Positions 33,036 through 42,341 of a stretch of DNA of 46,758 nt are shown here, in pieces. Under the pieces are notes generated by a model. It saw only the letters and a list, made by a program, of their open reading frames with translations. It did no database searches and had not been told where the DNA came from. A program made the position numbers and the translations under genes. Positions within the stretch are counted from its first letter, which is position 1, and every line of letters starts with the position of its first letter. This DNA is from Azoarcus taiwanensis (GTDB lineage Bacteria > Pseudomonadota > Gammaproteobacteria > Burkholderiales > Rhodocyclaceae): the NCBI RefSeq assembly GCF_012910885.1, contig NZ_WTVM01000012.1, forward strand, positions 1 through 46,758. Direction: 5' to 3'.

Positions 33036-34079
33036 TCAACCGATGAAATTGTCCTTGTTCTGCGCGCGCATGCGCGCCTCGCTCGCCGAGACGACGTTGC
33101 GCCTGACGAGGTCGGCGAGGCACTGGTCGAGAGTCTGCATCCCCAGTTGCTGGCCGGTCTGAATCGCCGAGTACATCTGCGCGACCTTGTTTTCACGGAT
33201 CAGGTTGCGGATTGCCGGGGTGCCGATCATGATCTCGTGCGCTGCCACCCGTCCGGCACCGTCCTTGGTCTTCAGCAGTGTCTGGGCGATGACTGCACGA
33301 AGTGACTCCGACAACATGGCTCGTACCATGTCCTTCTCTTCGGCCGGGAAGACGTCGATGATACGGTCGATCGTCTTGGCCGCTGACGAGGTGTGAAGCG
33401 TGCCGAACACGAGGTGACCGGTTTCCGCACCGGTCAGTGCGAGACGAATGGTCTCGAGGTCGCGCATCTCGCCGACCAGAATCACGTCCGGGTCTTCGCG
33501 CAAGGCGGAGCGAAGTGCATTGTTGAACGACAACGTGTCGCGATGCACCTCTCGCTGGTTGATCAGGCAGCGCTTTGAAGTGTGGACGAATTCGATCGGA
33601 TCCTCGATGGTGAGGATGTGCGAGTACTGGTTCTCGTTGATGTAGTCGACCATCGCCGCAAGCGTGGTGGACTTGCCCGAGCCGGTCGGACCGGTGACCA
33701 GAACGATGCCGCGTGGCTGCTCGGAGATCTCCTTGAAGATCTTCGGTGCGTTGAGCTCTTCGAGCGTCAGCACCTTTGAGGGAATGGTCCGGAACACTGC
33801 CGAGGCGCCACGGTTCTGGTTGAACGCATTGACGCGAAAGCGGGCAAGGTTGGGAATCTCGAACGAGAAATCGCATTCGAGAACCTCCTCGAACTGCTTG
33901 CGCTGCGAGTCGTTCATGATGTCGTACACCATGCCGTGTACGTCCTTGTGCTCCATCGGCGGCAAGTTGATGCGCCTGACATCGCCGTGGACCCGGATCA
34001 TGGGTGGAAGGCCGGAAGAAAGATGAAGATCGGAGGCCTTGTTCTTGACGGAAAACGCGAGTAGTTCGGTAATGTCCAT
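33036..34079 (-). CDS. pilT: type IV pilus retraction ATPase PilT
   Basis: 347 residues. MDITELLAFSVKNKASDLHLS at the N-terminus, Walker A GPTGSGKST, Walker B DVILVGEMRD, His box GHLVFGTLHTSSA, and the PilT retraction motif AIRNLIRE near the C-terminus. PilT is the cytoplasmic hexamer that depolymerises pilin. The ATG at 34079 is chosen for this N-terminus. It diverges from yggS (34182), the conserved pilT/yggS arrangement, and is followed by pilU. Confidence 0.96.
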   Translation of the reverse strand: MDITELLAFSVKNKASDLHLSSGLPPMIRVHGDVRRINLPPMEHKDVHGMVYDIMNDSQRKQFEEVLECDFSFEIPNLARFRVNAFNQNRGASAVFRTIPSKVLTLEELNAPKIFKEISEQPRGIVLVTGPTGSGKSTTLAAMVDYINENQYSHILTIEDPIEFVHTSKRCLINQREVHRDTLSFNNALRSALREDPDVILVGEMRDLETIRLALTGAETGHLVFGTLHTSSAAKTIDRIIDVFPAEEKDMVRAMLSESLRAVIAQTLLKTKDGAGRVAAHEIMIGTPAIRNLIRENKVAQMYSAIQTGQQLGMQTLDQCLADLVRRNVVSASEARMRAQNKDNFIG

Positions 34080-34181
34080 GAGGTCTCGCCAGACTCTGGG
34101 AAAGGGTGGGTGGCTGTCCATGGCGGGTGCCGGCGCGTTACCATACCGGTCCGTCTGGTTCGTCACCCCGTCTGACACTAT

Positions 34182-34886
34182 ATGACATCAATACAGGCCA
34201 ACTTGCAAGCCGTAAAGTCACGCCTGGCACGTGCTCTGCATGATTCCGGACGCGCGCCGGACGATGCCGTGCTCATGGCGGTCAGCAAAACCTGGCCAGC
34301 GCAGTGCGTGAGGGAGGCCGCGGCCGCGGGCCAGCGGGTTTTCGGGGAAAACTATGTTCAGGAAGGCGTGGCCAAGATCGCCGATGTGGCACTGCCGGAA
34401 CTCGAGTGGCATTTCATCGGCCCCTTGCAGAGCAACAAGACACGGCTGGTTGCCGAACACTTCGACTGGGTGCACTCGATCGAGCGGTTGAAGATCGCCC
34501 AGCGCCTGTCCGATCAGCGAGGCGAAGCCCGCCCGCCGTTGCAGGTGTGCGTGCAGGTCAATGTCAGTGGCGAGCAGAGCAAGAGCGGCATCGAGCCGGC
34601 GCATTGCTTGGAGCTGGCGCAGGCGGTGGCACGTCTGCCCGGGCTGCGACTGCGCGGGCTGATGTGCATCCCCGAGCCGGTGGATGACCCGGTGCGCCAG
34701 CGGGCGCGTTTTGCGATGTTGCGTGAGCTGCGCGACGAACTGGTGCGCGGTGGCCTGACACTGGATACCTTGTCGATGGGGATGTCGGATGATCTGGAGC
34801 TAGCGATCGCCGAGGGCAGTACGATGATAAGAGTGGGTAGTGCGATTTTCGGCGCACGCAACAACAGCGGAGCACAGGGCGAATGA
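34182..34886 (+). CDS. yggS: YggS/PLPBP family pyridoxal-phosphate homeostasis protein
   Basis: 234 residues, single alanine-racemase-like barrel. The PLP lysine is in LMAVSKTWPAQCVREA, with FGENYVQEGVAKI, WHFIGPLQSNKTRLV and a C-terminal LSMGMSDDLELAIAEGSTMIRVGSAIFG (in part). The family buffers pyridoxal phosphate and affects amino-acid pools; no catalytic activity is established. It is first in yggS-proC-yggT-yggU and overlaps proC by four bases (ATGA). Confidence 0.95.
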   Translation: MTSIQANLQAVKSRLARALHDSGRAPDDAVLMAVSKTWPAQCVREAAAAGQRVFGENYVQEGVAKIADVALPELEWHFIGPLQSNKTRLVAEHFDWVHSIERLKIAQRLSDQRGEARPPLQVCVQVNVSGEQSKSGIEPAHCLELAQAVARLPGLRLRGLMCIPEPVDDPVRQRARFAMLRELRDELVRGGLTLDTLSMGMSDDLELAIAEGSTMIRVGSAIFGARNNSGAQGE

Positions 34887-35704
34887 ACAAGGTGAGAATC
34901 AGTTTCCTCGGCGGTGGCAACATGGCCAGCGCCCTGATTGGCGGCCTGATCGATCGAGGTGCCGATGCGTCGGCGATACAGGCAGTCGATTTGCTGCCGG
35001 AGAGTTGTGCGCGACTGGCCGAGCGCTTCGGCGTGCGCGCGGTCACCGCGATCGACGAGGCTTTCGTCGACTGCGACCTGCTTGTGCTGTCGGTGAAGCC
35101 GCAGCAGATGAGGGAGGCGATCGCGCCACTGTCGGGAAAGTTGTCAGGCCAGCTGGTGGTGAGCATCGCTGCCGGACTGCGTCTGGATGATCTCGCCCGC
35201 TGGCTGGGTGGTTACCGTCGGTTGGTCCGTTGCATGCCGAACACCCCGGCGCTGATTGGGGCGGGCGTGTCTGGTCTGTATGCCGACCCGTCGGTGGATG
35301 CACGCGGGCGTGACGCTGCGGAGTCGATCATGAAGGCGGTTGGCTCGGTTGTATGGGTCGAGCATGAGCCGTTGATCGATGCGGTGACTGCGGTCTCGGG
35401 CAGTGGTCCGGCGTATGTTTTCCACTTCATCGAGGCGCTCGAAGCGGGTGGTCGCTCGCTTGGCTTTGACGAGGCTACCGCACGCCGACTGGCGATCGAC
35501 ACGATGCTCGGCTCGGCCCGACTCGCCGCTGCTTCCGATGAACCGCCCGGCGTGTTGCGCGAGCGAGTGACGTCGAAGGGGGGAACTACCGAGGCCGCGC
35601 TGGCGAGCATGGCGCAATCCGGGGTCTTCGAAGCCATCGTGCGCGCGATTGCGGCGGCCGAGGCACGTGGCCGCGAACTCGGCGATGCCCTCGGGCGAGA
35701 CTGA
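34883..35704 (+). CDS. proC: pyrroline-5-carboxylate reductase
   Basis: 273 residues. The NADPH-binding start ISFLGGGNMASALIGGL, then LSVKPQQM, RCMPNTPALIGAGVSGL, and the C-terminal signature AVSGSGPAYVFHFIEAL and VTSKGGTTEAAL. It carries out the last step of proline synthesis, reducing pyrroline-5-carboxylate to proline. It is coupled to yggS by an ATGA overlap and followed by yggT after 20 bases. Confidence 0.97.
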   Translation: MNKVRISFLGGGNMASALIGGLIDRGADASAIQAVDLLPESCARLAERFGVRAVTAIDEAFVDCDLLVLSVKPQQMREAIAPLSGKLSGQLVVSIAAGLRLDDLARWLGGYRRLVRCMPNTPALIGAGVSGLYADPSVDARGRDAAESIMKAVGSVVWVEHEPLIDAVTAVSGSGPAYVFHFIEALEAGGRSLGFDEATARRLAIDTMLGSARLAAASDEPPGVLRERVTSKGGTTEAALASMAQSGVFEAIVRAIAAAEARGRELGDALGRD

Positions 35705-35724
35705 CCGACTACGAGGAGTTCGCC

Positions 35725-36309
35725 ATGCTTGGCAATATCGTTCTGCTGCTGCTCAATTTCGCTTTCGGCTTCATCACGCTGTTGCTTCTCGCGCGGTTCT
35801 TCATGCAGTGGCAGCGGGTGTCTTTTCGCAACCAGATCGGGCAGTTCGTCGTCACGACCACCGACTGGATCGTGCGCCCGCTACGTCGTGCGATACCCGG
35901 TCTGTTCGGGCTCGATCTTGCGAGCCTGTTGCCGGCGTGGGCGTTCCAGACGGCGCACGTCTTCATCGAATTGTCGCTGCGCGGCGCGAGTTTCGATACC
36001 GGCCCGGGCAGTCTGCTGCTCGGGTTGTGGGGGCTTGGCCTGATCGAGCTGATGCGAATGGCGATCTATCTGCTGTTTGCGATCATTCTGGTGTCGGCCC
36101 TCCTGTCGTGGGTGAGTCCGCATTCGCCTATGGCGCCCCTGTTCCGTGGGTTGGCCGATCCGTTCCTGCGCCCGATCCGACGGGTCCTGCCGCTGATTGC
36201 GAATATCGACCTTTCCCCGCTGGTCTTTCTGTTGTTTCTGCAGATCCTGCTCATCGTGGTTGGCGGCTTGCGTGGCAGTTTCATGCCCTTGTTGTTCGCC
36301 GGGGCCTGA
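35725..36309 (+). CDS. yggT: YggT family membrane protein
   Basis: 194 residues with two copies of the YggT motif, each two membrane segments: FITLLLLARFFMQWQRV...RPLRRAIPG and LLFAIILVSALLSWVSPHSP...FLRPIRRVLP. The function is not settled; some YggT proteins affect osmotic resistance or photosystem/division assembly. The ATG at 35725 follows ACGAGGAG. The stop overlaps the next start by one base (TGATG). Confidence 0.92.
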   Translation: MLGNIVLLLLNFAFGFITLLLLARFFMQWQRVSFRNQIGQFVVTTTDWIVRPLRRAIPGLFGLDLASLLPAWAFQTAHVFIELSLRGASFDTGPGSLLLGLWGLGLIELMRMAIYLLFAIILVSALLSWVSPHSPMAPLFRGLADPFLRPIRRVLPLIANIDLSPLVFLLFLQILLIVVGGLRGSFMPLLFAGA

Positions 36310-36617
36310 TGAGCGGCAAGCCGCCGCCGTGGCTGGTCGATGACGGGGGCGGTGTTGTCCGACTTGCCGTGCATGTGCAACCTGGCGCCAAACGCACCGA
36401 AGTGGTCGGCGAGTACGACGGCTGCCTGCGCATCCGGCTTGCGGCGCCGCCGGTCGATGGCAAGGCGAATGCAGCGCTGTGCGCATTCGTCGCCAAACGC
36501 CTCGGGGTGTCGCTGCGTGCCGTCGAGATCGTGGCTGGCCATAGTTCACGCCGGAAGCGCCTGAGCCTTGATGGTGCTCCGGAGGACGTTGAGGCCCGTT
36601 TGCTCGCAAAAGGCTGA
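36309..36617 (+). CDS. yggU: YggU family protein (DUF167)
   Basis: 102 residues. VRLAVHVQPGAKRTEVVGEYDG, IRLAAPPVDGKANAALCAFVAKRLGV and the GHSSRRKRLSLDG segment match DUF167/YggU. The role is unknown. The start at 36309 overlaps the yggT stop. It is the last gene of the conserved yggS-proC-yggT-yggU block. About 100 bases separate it from the next gene. Confidence 0.92.
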   Translation: MSGKPPPWLVDDGGGVVRLAVHVQPGAKRTEVVGEYDGCLRIRLAAPPVDGKANAALCAFVAKRLGVSLRAVEIVAGHSSRRKRLSLDGAPEDVEARLLAKG

Positions 36618-36716
36618 GCGCTTACCGCGGTCAGATCCGAGTTTGCCCCGATGTCGCAGCGTGGGTTGGCCATGCTAGCCTCTGCTCCACAAACGCCACG
36701 AGGCGGGGGAGGGGAC

Positions 36717-38384
36717 ATGAACGAGATCGATCGCTACGAGACCTTGCATGCTGCATGGCGCTGGGAAGTGCCGCCGCGCTTCAATATTCACACGGTTTGC
36801 TGCGAGCGTTGGGCCGCGGATCCTTCGCGCCCTGCGCTCGTGATCGAAGACGAAGCCGGGAACGTCGGCCGGCATACCTATGCCGAGCTCGCGGACGCGG
36901 TCGAACGTCTCGCAGCAGGTTTGCGGCAGCTCGGCGTCGAGCGTGGCGATCGCGTCGCAATCGTACTGCCTCAGTGTCTGGAGACCGTCGTCGCACATTT
37001 CGCTGTCTACCGTCTTGGCGCGGTGGCGATGCCTCTTTCGATGCTTTTCGGCCCGGAGGCGCTGGTGTATCGCCTTGTCGACAGTGGCGCCCGTGTCGCC
37101 ATCGTGGATGCCGAGGTGCGCGATGCGCTTGCTGCGGTCAGTAGTCAGTGCCCAGCGCTCGCCGCGACGGTTGTCGTCGGCGGACGAGCGGCTGCGCCTG
37201 CCGAGCACGCATGGCAGGATCTGCTGGCATCGGAGCGCGACGGCAATCCGGTCGCCGACACGCTTCCGACCGATCCAGCGGTGCTGATCTACACCAGCGG
37301 CACCACCGGTCCGCCGAAAGGCGCGCTCATGCCTCAACAAGCCCTGCTCGGCAACATTCCCGGCTTCGTCGCGAGCCAGAACGGATTTCCCCGGCCGGGC
37401 GACGTGTTCTGGTCGCCGGCTGACTGGGCGTGGACCGGCGGCCTGATGGACGCGATGCTCCCGACGCTTTATTTCGGACAGGTGCTGGTGGGCTATCGTG
37501 GCCGGTTCTCGCCGGAAAAGGCGTTCGAACTGATGGCGCGCCACGGTGTGACCAATACTTTCCTGTTCCCAACCGCGCTCAAGGCGATGATGAAGGCGGT
37601 GCCATCGCCGAGAGGACAATACGAGCTCAGGTTGCGGGCGATCATGAGTGCCGGCGAAGCGGTGGGCGATACCGTATTCGCCTGGTGTGACAAGGCACTG
37701 GGGGTGACGGTGAACGAGATGTTCGGCCAGACCGAGATCAACTACATCGTCGGCAACAGTTGCGAGGACTGGCCGGCACGTGCCGGGTCGATGGGGCGAC
37801 CCTACCCGGGGCACCGTGTCGCGGTCATCGACGACTGGGGTGAACCGCTGCCGCCGGGTGAACTCGGTGAGGTGGCGGTGAACAGGCGCGACCGCCACGG
37901 CGATCCCGACCCGGTGTTCTTTCTCGGCTACTGGAACAACCCGGCCGCCACCGAACGCAAGTTCTCGGGTGACTGGTGCCGTACCGGCGATCTCGCGATA
38001 TGCGATGAGGGCGGCTACCTCTGGTACAAGGGGCGTTCGGACGACATGTTCAAGGCCGCGGGATACCGCATCGGCCCTTCAGAGGTCGAGAACTGCCTGG
38101 TGGGGCATCCCGCGGTGGCGAATGCTGCGGTGGTGCCCAAACCCGATCCCGATCGGGGTGCCGTGGTGAAGGCCTACGTAGTGCTCGCCGCGGGCTACGA
38201 GGCGGGCGCAGCGCTGGTAGAGGCCTTGCAGCTGCATGTTCGTGGTCAGCTGGCCCCTTACGAGTATCCCAAGGAGATCGAGTTCATCGACGCCTTGCCA
38301 ATGACTACCACCGGCAAGGTTCAGCGCCGTGTGCTGCGTCTGCAGGAAGAGGAGCGGGCGCGCGCGGGGGGTGTTTCTGGCTGA
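36717..38384 (+). CDS. AMP-forming acyl-CoA synthetase (acetate/medium-chain type)
   Basis: 555 residues, ANL superfamily. The P-loop YTSGTTGPPKGAL, the adenine-binding NEMFGQTEINYIVGNS, WCRTGDLA, the hinge GRSDDMFKAAGYRIGPSEVE and the C-terminal catalytic lysine in MTTTGKVQRRVLR are all present. The W-rich ADWAWTGGLMDAMLP segment is typical of acetyl/propionyl and medium-chain acyl-CoA synthetases. It activates a carboxylic acid via acyl-AMP; the exact chain length is not readable. The ATG at 36717 follows GGGGGAGGGG. It converges on the pyrC-like gene with 14 bases between stops. Confidence 0.9.
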   Translation: MNEIDRYETLHAAWRWEVPPRFNIHTVCCERWAADPSRPALVIEDEAGNVGRHTYAELADAVERLAAGLRQLGVERGDRVAIVLPQCLETVVAHFAVYRLGAVAMPLSMLFGPEALVYRLVDSGARVAIVDAEVRDALAAVSSQCPALAATVVVGGRAAAPAEHAWQDLLASERDGNPVADTLPTDPAVLIYTSGTTGPPKGALMPQQALLGNIPGFVASQNGFPRPGDVFWSPADWAWTGGLMDAMLPTLYFGQVLVGYRGRFSPEKAFELMARHGVTNTFLFPTALKAMMKAVPSPRGQYELRLRAIMSAGEAVGDTVFAWCDKALGVTVNEMFGQTEINYIVGNSCEDWPARAGSMGRPYPGHRVAVIDDWGEPLPPGELGEVAVNRRDRHGDPDPVFFLGYWNNPAATERKFSGDWCRTGDLAICDEGGYLWYKGRSDDMFKAAGYRIGPSEVENCLVGHPAVANAAVVPKPDPDRGAVVKAYVVLAAGYEAGAALVEALQLHVRGQLAPYEYPKEIEFIDALPMTTTGKVQRRVLRLQEEERARAGGVSG

Positions 38385-38398
38385 CGCGCGCCGGTGCT

Positions 38399-39691
38399 TC
38401 AGGGCGCGCTCAGCACCGCCTCGTACATGACCTTGCCCTCCACCAGGGTGTAATTCACCCGACCGGGCAGTTCGATGCCGAGGAACGGGGTGTTCTTTCC
38501 CTGGCTGCGCAGGCTGTCTCGGGTGATTCGCCGTTCGGCTTCCGGGTCGAAAATGCAGATGTCCGCGCGTGCCCCGGGGCTTAGGTGGCCCGCCTTGGTG
38601 ATACCGACGATGCGCCCCGCATCCGAGGTGACCCTGGCAAGGGCTGTGGATAGGCCGACACCCGAGAGTTCGGCCCACTTGAGCGTCAGCGGCAGCAGAA
38701 GCTCGAGCCCGGTGGCGCCGGGTTCCGACTCGCTGAACGGGGTGAGCTTGCCATCGTCGTCGACCGGGGTGTGGTCGGAACACAGTGCGTTGATGCGGCC
38801 GTCGATCAGGCCCTGGCACAGCGCCTCACGGTCGCGCTGGCTGCGCAGGGGCGGCACCAGGTGGCAGTGCGAATTGAAGTAACCGATGTCGAGATCGCAA
38901 AGGTGCAGATGGTTGATCGAGACGTCGCAGGTGACGTCCATGCCTTCGGCGCGGGCCTGGTCGATCAGCTTGAGACCCTCGGCACTGGACAGGCGGGTAA
39001 CGTGCAGGCGGGCACCGGTCTGGCGGGCGAGCTGCAGATAGGTGAACAAGGCCACGGTTTCGGCGGCGACCGGGATGCCGGCCAGGCCGAGACGACTCGC
39101 AACCTCGCCATCGTGAGCGAATCCGCCGCGTGACAGAAACGGTGCGATCGGTTGCAGCCAGACTCTGAAGTCGAAGGTCGCGGCGTATTGCATTGCGCGC
39201 CACAGGACGGCGTTGTCGACGATTGGAACATTGGACTGACTGAAGGCCACGCAGCCGGAGTCGACCAGCTCGGCCATTTCGGACAGGCGCTCGCCCTTTA
39301 GTCCGATGGTCAGTGCGCCAACCGGGTAGACGTGGGCGCGATTGAGCTTCTTGGCGCGGTGGCAGAGCATCTCGACGAGACCGGGTTCGTCGAGCACCGG
39401 ATCGGTGTCGGGGGGGATTGCCAGGCTGGTGACGCCGCCGGCCATCGCTGCGTCCATTTCGGACTCGAGCGTCGCGCGGTATTCGAAGCCGGGCTCGCGC
39501 AGGCGCGCTGCCAGGTCGATGAGACCGGGGCTGACCACCAGGCCGCTCGCGTCGATGATGCGGTCGGCGTCGAAGCCTTCGGGCGGTGTGCCGAGGGCGA
39601 CGATCTTGCCGCCGCTGACGAAGAGGTCCTGTACCGCGTCGATGCCGTTGGCCGGGTCGATGACGCGCCCGTTGCTGATCGTGATGTTCAT
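38399..39691 (-). CDS. pyrX: inactive dihydroorotase homologue (PyrC'/PyrX)
   Basis: 430 residues with the dihydroorotase fold, but the zinc site is lost. The active form DLHVHLREPG reads DLAARLREPG (His61 to Ala, His63 to Arg), and the later barrel histidine is Arg in LHVTRLSSAEG. The aspartate in CSDHTPVD is kept. In Pseudomonas a similar PyrC' is a non-catalytic partner required to assemble aspartate transcarbamoylase, and the gene follows pyrB here too, after 23 bases. The true dihydroorotase must be elsewhere. It is the last gene of algH-ruvX-pyrR-pyrB-pyrX. Confidence 0.9.
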   Translation of the reverse strand: MNITISNGRVIDPANGIDAVQDLFVSGGKIVALGTPPEGFDADRIIDASGLVVSPGLIDLAARLREPGFEYRATLESEMDAAMAGGVTSLAIPPDTDPVLDEPGLVEMLCHRAKKLNRAHVYPVGALTIGLKGERLSEMAELVDSGCVAFSQSNVPIVDNAVLWRAMQYAATFDFRVWLQPIAPFLSRGGFAHDGEVASRLGLAGIPVAAETVALFTYLQLARQTGARLHVTRLSSAEGLKLIDQARAEGMDVTCDVSINHLHLCDLDIGYFNSHCHLVPPLRSQRDREALCQGLIDGRINALCSDHTPVDDDGKLTPFSESEPGATGLELLLPLTLKWAELSGVGLSTALARVTSDAGRIVGITKAGHLSPGARADICIFDPEAERRITRDSLRSQGKNTPFLGIELPGRVNYTLVEGKVMYEAVLSAP

Positions 39692-39714
39692 GTGTTCGAT
39701 CCGTTCGATTCTGG

Positions 39715-40671
39715 TCAGGCCGCGAGCATGCTCATGACTGCCATGCGCACTGCAATGCCGAAAGTGACCTGCGGCAGGATGACTGCCTGAGCGCCGTCGG
39801 CGACTGCGGAGTCGATCTCCACGCCCCGGTTCATCGGCCCCGGGTGCATGACGATGGCGTCGGACTTGGCCAGCGCGAGCTTCTCGGCGGTCAGGCCCCA
39901 GACCTTGTAGAACTCCTGAGGCGTTGGCAGCAGCGCACCGCTCATGCGCTCATTCTGCAGGCGGAGCATCATGACCACGTCGACGTCGCGCAATCCCTCG
40001 CGCATGTCGTGGAACACCCGCACGCCGAGCTTCTCCACCTCCGCCGGCAGAAGCGTCTTGGGTGCGATCACGCGCACCTCGGGTACGCCGAGTGTGGTCA
40101 GGGCGCTGATCTGCGAGCGCGCCACTCGGGAGTGCAGCACGTCGCCGACTACCGCCACCGTGAGCTGTGTGAAGTCCTGCTTGTAGTGACGGATGGTGTA
40201 CATGTCGAGCAGGCCCTGCGTGGGGTGCGCATGGCGGCCGTCGCCGGCGTTGATCACGTGAATGTCGTTGCGACCGTTGGCCGCAAGATGTTGAGTGATC
40301 AGGAAAGGCGCGCCGCTGGCTGCATGGCGGACGACAAACATGTCGGCCTGCATCGCGCAGAGGTTGTCGACCGTGTCGAGCAGGCTCTCACCCTTGGAGG
40401 TGGAACTGGTCGACACGTTGAGGTTCACGACATCCGCCGAGAGACGCTTGGCTGCGATCTCGAAGGTGGTGCGTGTGCGCGTCGAGTTTTCGAAGAACAG
40501 GTTGAAGATGCTCTTGCCGCGCAGGATCGGAAGCTTCTTGACCTCCCGCTCGGCGACCTCGGTGAATGGCTCGGCGGTATCGAGGATGGCGGTGAGGATT
40601 TCACGCGGCAAGCCGTCGAGTGTGAGCAGGTGCTGGAGTTCGCCGTTCTTGGTGAGCTGTGGGTTACGCAT
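39715..40671 (-). CDS. pyrB: aspartate carbamoyltransferase catalytic subunit
   Basis: 318 residues. The carbamoyl-phosphate motif [16 protein letters not shown], then [50 protein letters not shown] and the C-terminal [12 protein letters not shown]. It makes carbamoyl-aspartate from carbamoyl phosphate and aspartate in pyrimidine synthesis. No pyrI regulatory subunit is present; the neighbouring PyrC' probably takes the structural role. Its start overlaps the pyrR end by eight bases. Confidence 0.97.
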   Translation of the reverse strand: MRNPQLTKNGELQHLLTLDGLPREILTAILDTAEPFTEVAEREVKKLPILRGKSIFNLFFENSTRTRTTFEIAAKRLSADVVNLNVSTSSTSKGESLLDTVDNLCAMQADMFVVRHAASGAPFLITQHLAANGRNDIHVINAGDGRHAHPTQGLLDMYTIRHYKQDFTQLTVAVVGDVLHSRVARSQISALTTLGVPEVRVIAPKTLLPAEVEKLGVRVFHDMREGLRDVDVVMMLRLQNERMSGALLPTPQEFYKVWGLTAEKLALAKSDAIVMHPGPMNRGVEIDSAVADGAQAVILPQVTFGIAVRMAVMSMLAA

Positions 40672-41164
40672 CGATCAGTCTCAGCGTGAGTTGGCCGTTG
40701 TCGTCGGTTTCGAGTTCGAGAATCTGGCTTGCGGGCATCGGTGCGGGCAGCGAGTGCGCGCAGTATTGCGGTGCAATTGGCAGCTCGCGGCTGCCCCGAT
40801 CCACCAGCACCGCGAGTTCGACTTTCGCCGGTCGGCCGTAATCGAACAGCTCGTTCAACGCAGCCCTTGTGGTTCGGCCCGTATAGAGGACATCGTCGAT
40901 GATGATTACGTGAGCACCGTCGACGTTGAAGGGAATGTCACTGCGCCGCGCTTTGCCGAGTTTCGCGCGAGTGCCGAAATCGTCTCGGTAATAGGAGACA
41001 TCGATGCTGCCCAGCGGCTGGGTCAGCGCGAGCGCCTTGTGCAGGCGCTCGGCCAACCAGACGCCACCAGTGTGTATGCCGACCAGTGCAGTGTCGGGCC
41101 CGACATGGCCGCGCATTTGCTCGACCAGATTCAGGAACAGGGCTTCGGCGTCAAGATCTTTCAT
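40664..41164 (-). CDS. pyrR: PyrR regulator / uracil phosphoribosyltransferase
   Basis: 166 residues. The PRPP-binding loop [18 protein letters not shown] and [13 protein letters not shown] match PyrR. In Bacillus PyrR binds pyr mRNA and attenuates it; in proteobacteria its main role may be uracil phosphoribosyltransferase. No attenuator hairpin is visible in the overlapping genes upstream of pyrB, so RNA-based control here is doubtful. It overlaps ruvX by four bases (ATGA) and pyrB by eight. Confidence 0.94.
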   Translation of the reverse strand: MKDLDAEALFLNLVEQMRGHVGPDTALVGIHTGGVWLAERLHKALALTQPLGSIDVSYYRDDFGTRAKLGKARRSDIPFNVDGAHVIIIDDVLYTGRTTRAALNELFDYGRPAKVELAVLVDRGSRELPIAPQYCAHSLPAPMPASQILELETDDNGQLTLRLIDA

Positions 41165-41631
41165 GGCCTCGAGTCCAGGAAGTGTTGGAGTATGAGTTGT
41201 GCCGCAACCGCATCGACCGACTGTTTGCGCTTGCGCCAGTCCCGCTGGCCGGCGTTTTGCAGCTCGACATCGGCAGCCGCCGAGCTGAGTCGTTCATCGC
41301 ATTCGAATACCGGCAGCCGGTGGCGTCCGCGCAATTGATTGGCGAAGCGGCGGCAGCGGGCGGTCATCGCCTGCTCGACGCCGTCGAGCGACTGTGGCAC
41401 CCCAACCACCAGCGCGACGGGGTGCCACTCGTCGATCAGTTTCTGGATGGCAGCGAACCGGGCGTCGTTGGCATCGGCATGGATGGTGGTCAGCGAGCTC
41501 GCATGTCCCGTTTCGAGCTCGCCGACCGCCACGCCGGTGCGGGCGAGACCGAAATCGAACCCGAGCAGCGAACCGCGTGGCGGAAGCGTCAGGACGTCGG
41601 TCGGCATGGCGATTGCCGCCGCGTCAGGCAT
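41161..41631 (-). CDS. ruvX: Holliday-junction-resolvase-like protein RuvX/YqgF
   Basis: 156 residues from ATG 41631, or 148 from ATG 41607. [46 protein letters not shown] and a final [14 protein letters not shown] match the RNase H-like YqgF family. YqgF acts in 16S rRNA 5' end maturation and was first proposed as a resolvase. It overlaps algH by eight bases if the first start is used. Upstream frame to 41862 lies inside algH and is rejected. Confidence 0.92.
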   Translation of the reverse strand: MPDAAAIAMPTDVLTLPPRGSLLGFDFGLARTGVAVGELETGHASSLTTIHADANDARFAAIQKLIDEWHPVALVVGVPQSLDGVEQAMTARCRRFANQLRGRHRLPVFECDERLSSAAADVELQNAGQRDWRKRKQSVDAVAAQLILQHFLDSRP

Positions 41632-42190
41632 GACCGGCGACTTCACTGAGGTTGGTCGGATCGACGCCGAGCTTCTGCATGGCCGCTGCGAGGCGCGCCT
41701 CGGGCGGGAGGTCGAACAGTATGCCGAGGTCGGCCGGCACGGTGAGCCAGGCGTTGTCCAGCAACTCCTGCTCGAGCTGTCCGGCTGACCAGCCGGCATA
41801 ACCCAGTGTGACGATGACTTGCGCCGGCGTACCCGCGCTACCCATGGACTGAAGCACGTCACGCGAACTGGTCAGCCCGATGTCCTCGTTCACCTTGAGC
41901 GTGGAGTGCCAGTCGCCGACCGGGTGATGCAGCACGAAGCCACGGTCGGTCTGCACGGGGCCACCGAAATAGACCGGCTGCGCTTCGAAGTGCTCGACCT
42001 CGAGCGGTAGTTCCACACGCTCGTAGAGTTTGGCGAGAGTCATGTCGATCGGCCGGTTCACGATGACGCCGAGCGCGCCCTGATCATTGTGTTCAGCGAT
42101 ATAGGTCAGTGTGCGTGCGAAATTGGGATCTGCCATGGCAGGCATGGCGATCAGGAAGTGATGCGTGAGATTGGCCGTGATTTCGCTCAT
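41624..42190 (-). CDS. algH: YqgE/AlgH family protein
   Basis: 188 residues. [48 protein letters not shown], and [22 protein letters not shown] match YqgE/AlgH. AlgH was linked to alginate control in Pseudomonas, but its biochemical role is unknown. It heads the algH-ruvX-pyrR-pyrB-pyrX operon. TAAAAT lies six bases before the ATG with no ribosome site. Confidence 0.95.
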   Translation of the reverse strand: MSEITANLTHHFLIAMPAMADPNFARTLTYIAEHNDQGALGVIVNRPIDMTLAKLYERVELPLEVEHFEAQPVYFGGPVQTDRGFVLHHPVGDWHSTLKVNEDIGLTSSRDVLQSMGSAGTPAQVIVTLGYAGWSAGQLEQELLDNAWLTVPADLGILFDLPPEARLAAAMQKLGVDPTNLSEVAGHA

Positions 42191-42196
42191 GCGGGT

Positions 42197-42202
42197 ATTT
42201 TA
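42197..42202 (-). promoter_or_regulatory. candidate -10 box of algH
   Basis: TAAAAT on the minus strand, six bases before the algH ATG at 42190. No -35 match and no ribosome site are seen. Confidence 0.35.
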
Positions 42203-42341
42203 CGCTTTCGCAGGACGGGTTGAGCAGGAACCTGTGCTCCAGTCTTGCATCTATCCCGGGCGCAATCACCCTCGCGTCGGCGCCGCAGCCATTGCGATAG
42301 TGATTTCACCCCAAGCTCTGCGTTACTCGAGGAAGTCCTTC

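Noticed and set aside
32173-33162. 329-residue plus-strand open frame
   Set aside because: It is antisense to pilU and pilT, whose ATPase motifs are unambiguous.
40295-41338. 347-residue plus-strand open frame
   Set aside because: It is antisense to pyrB, pyrR and ruvX.
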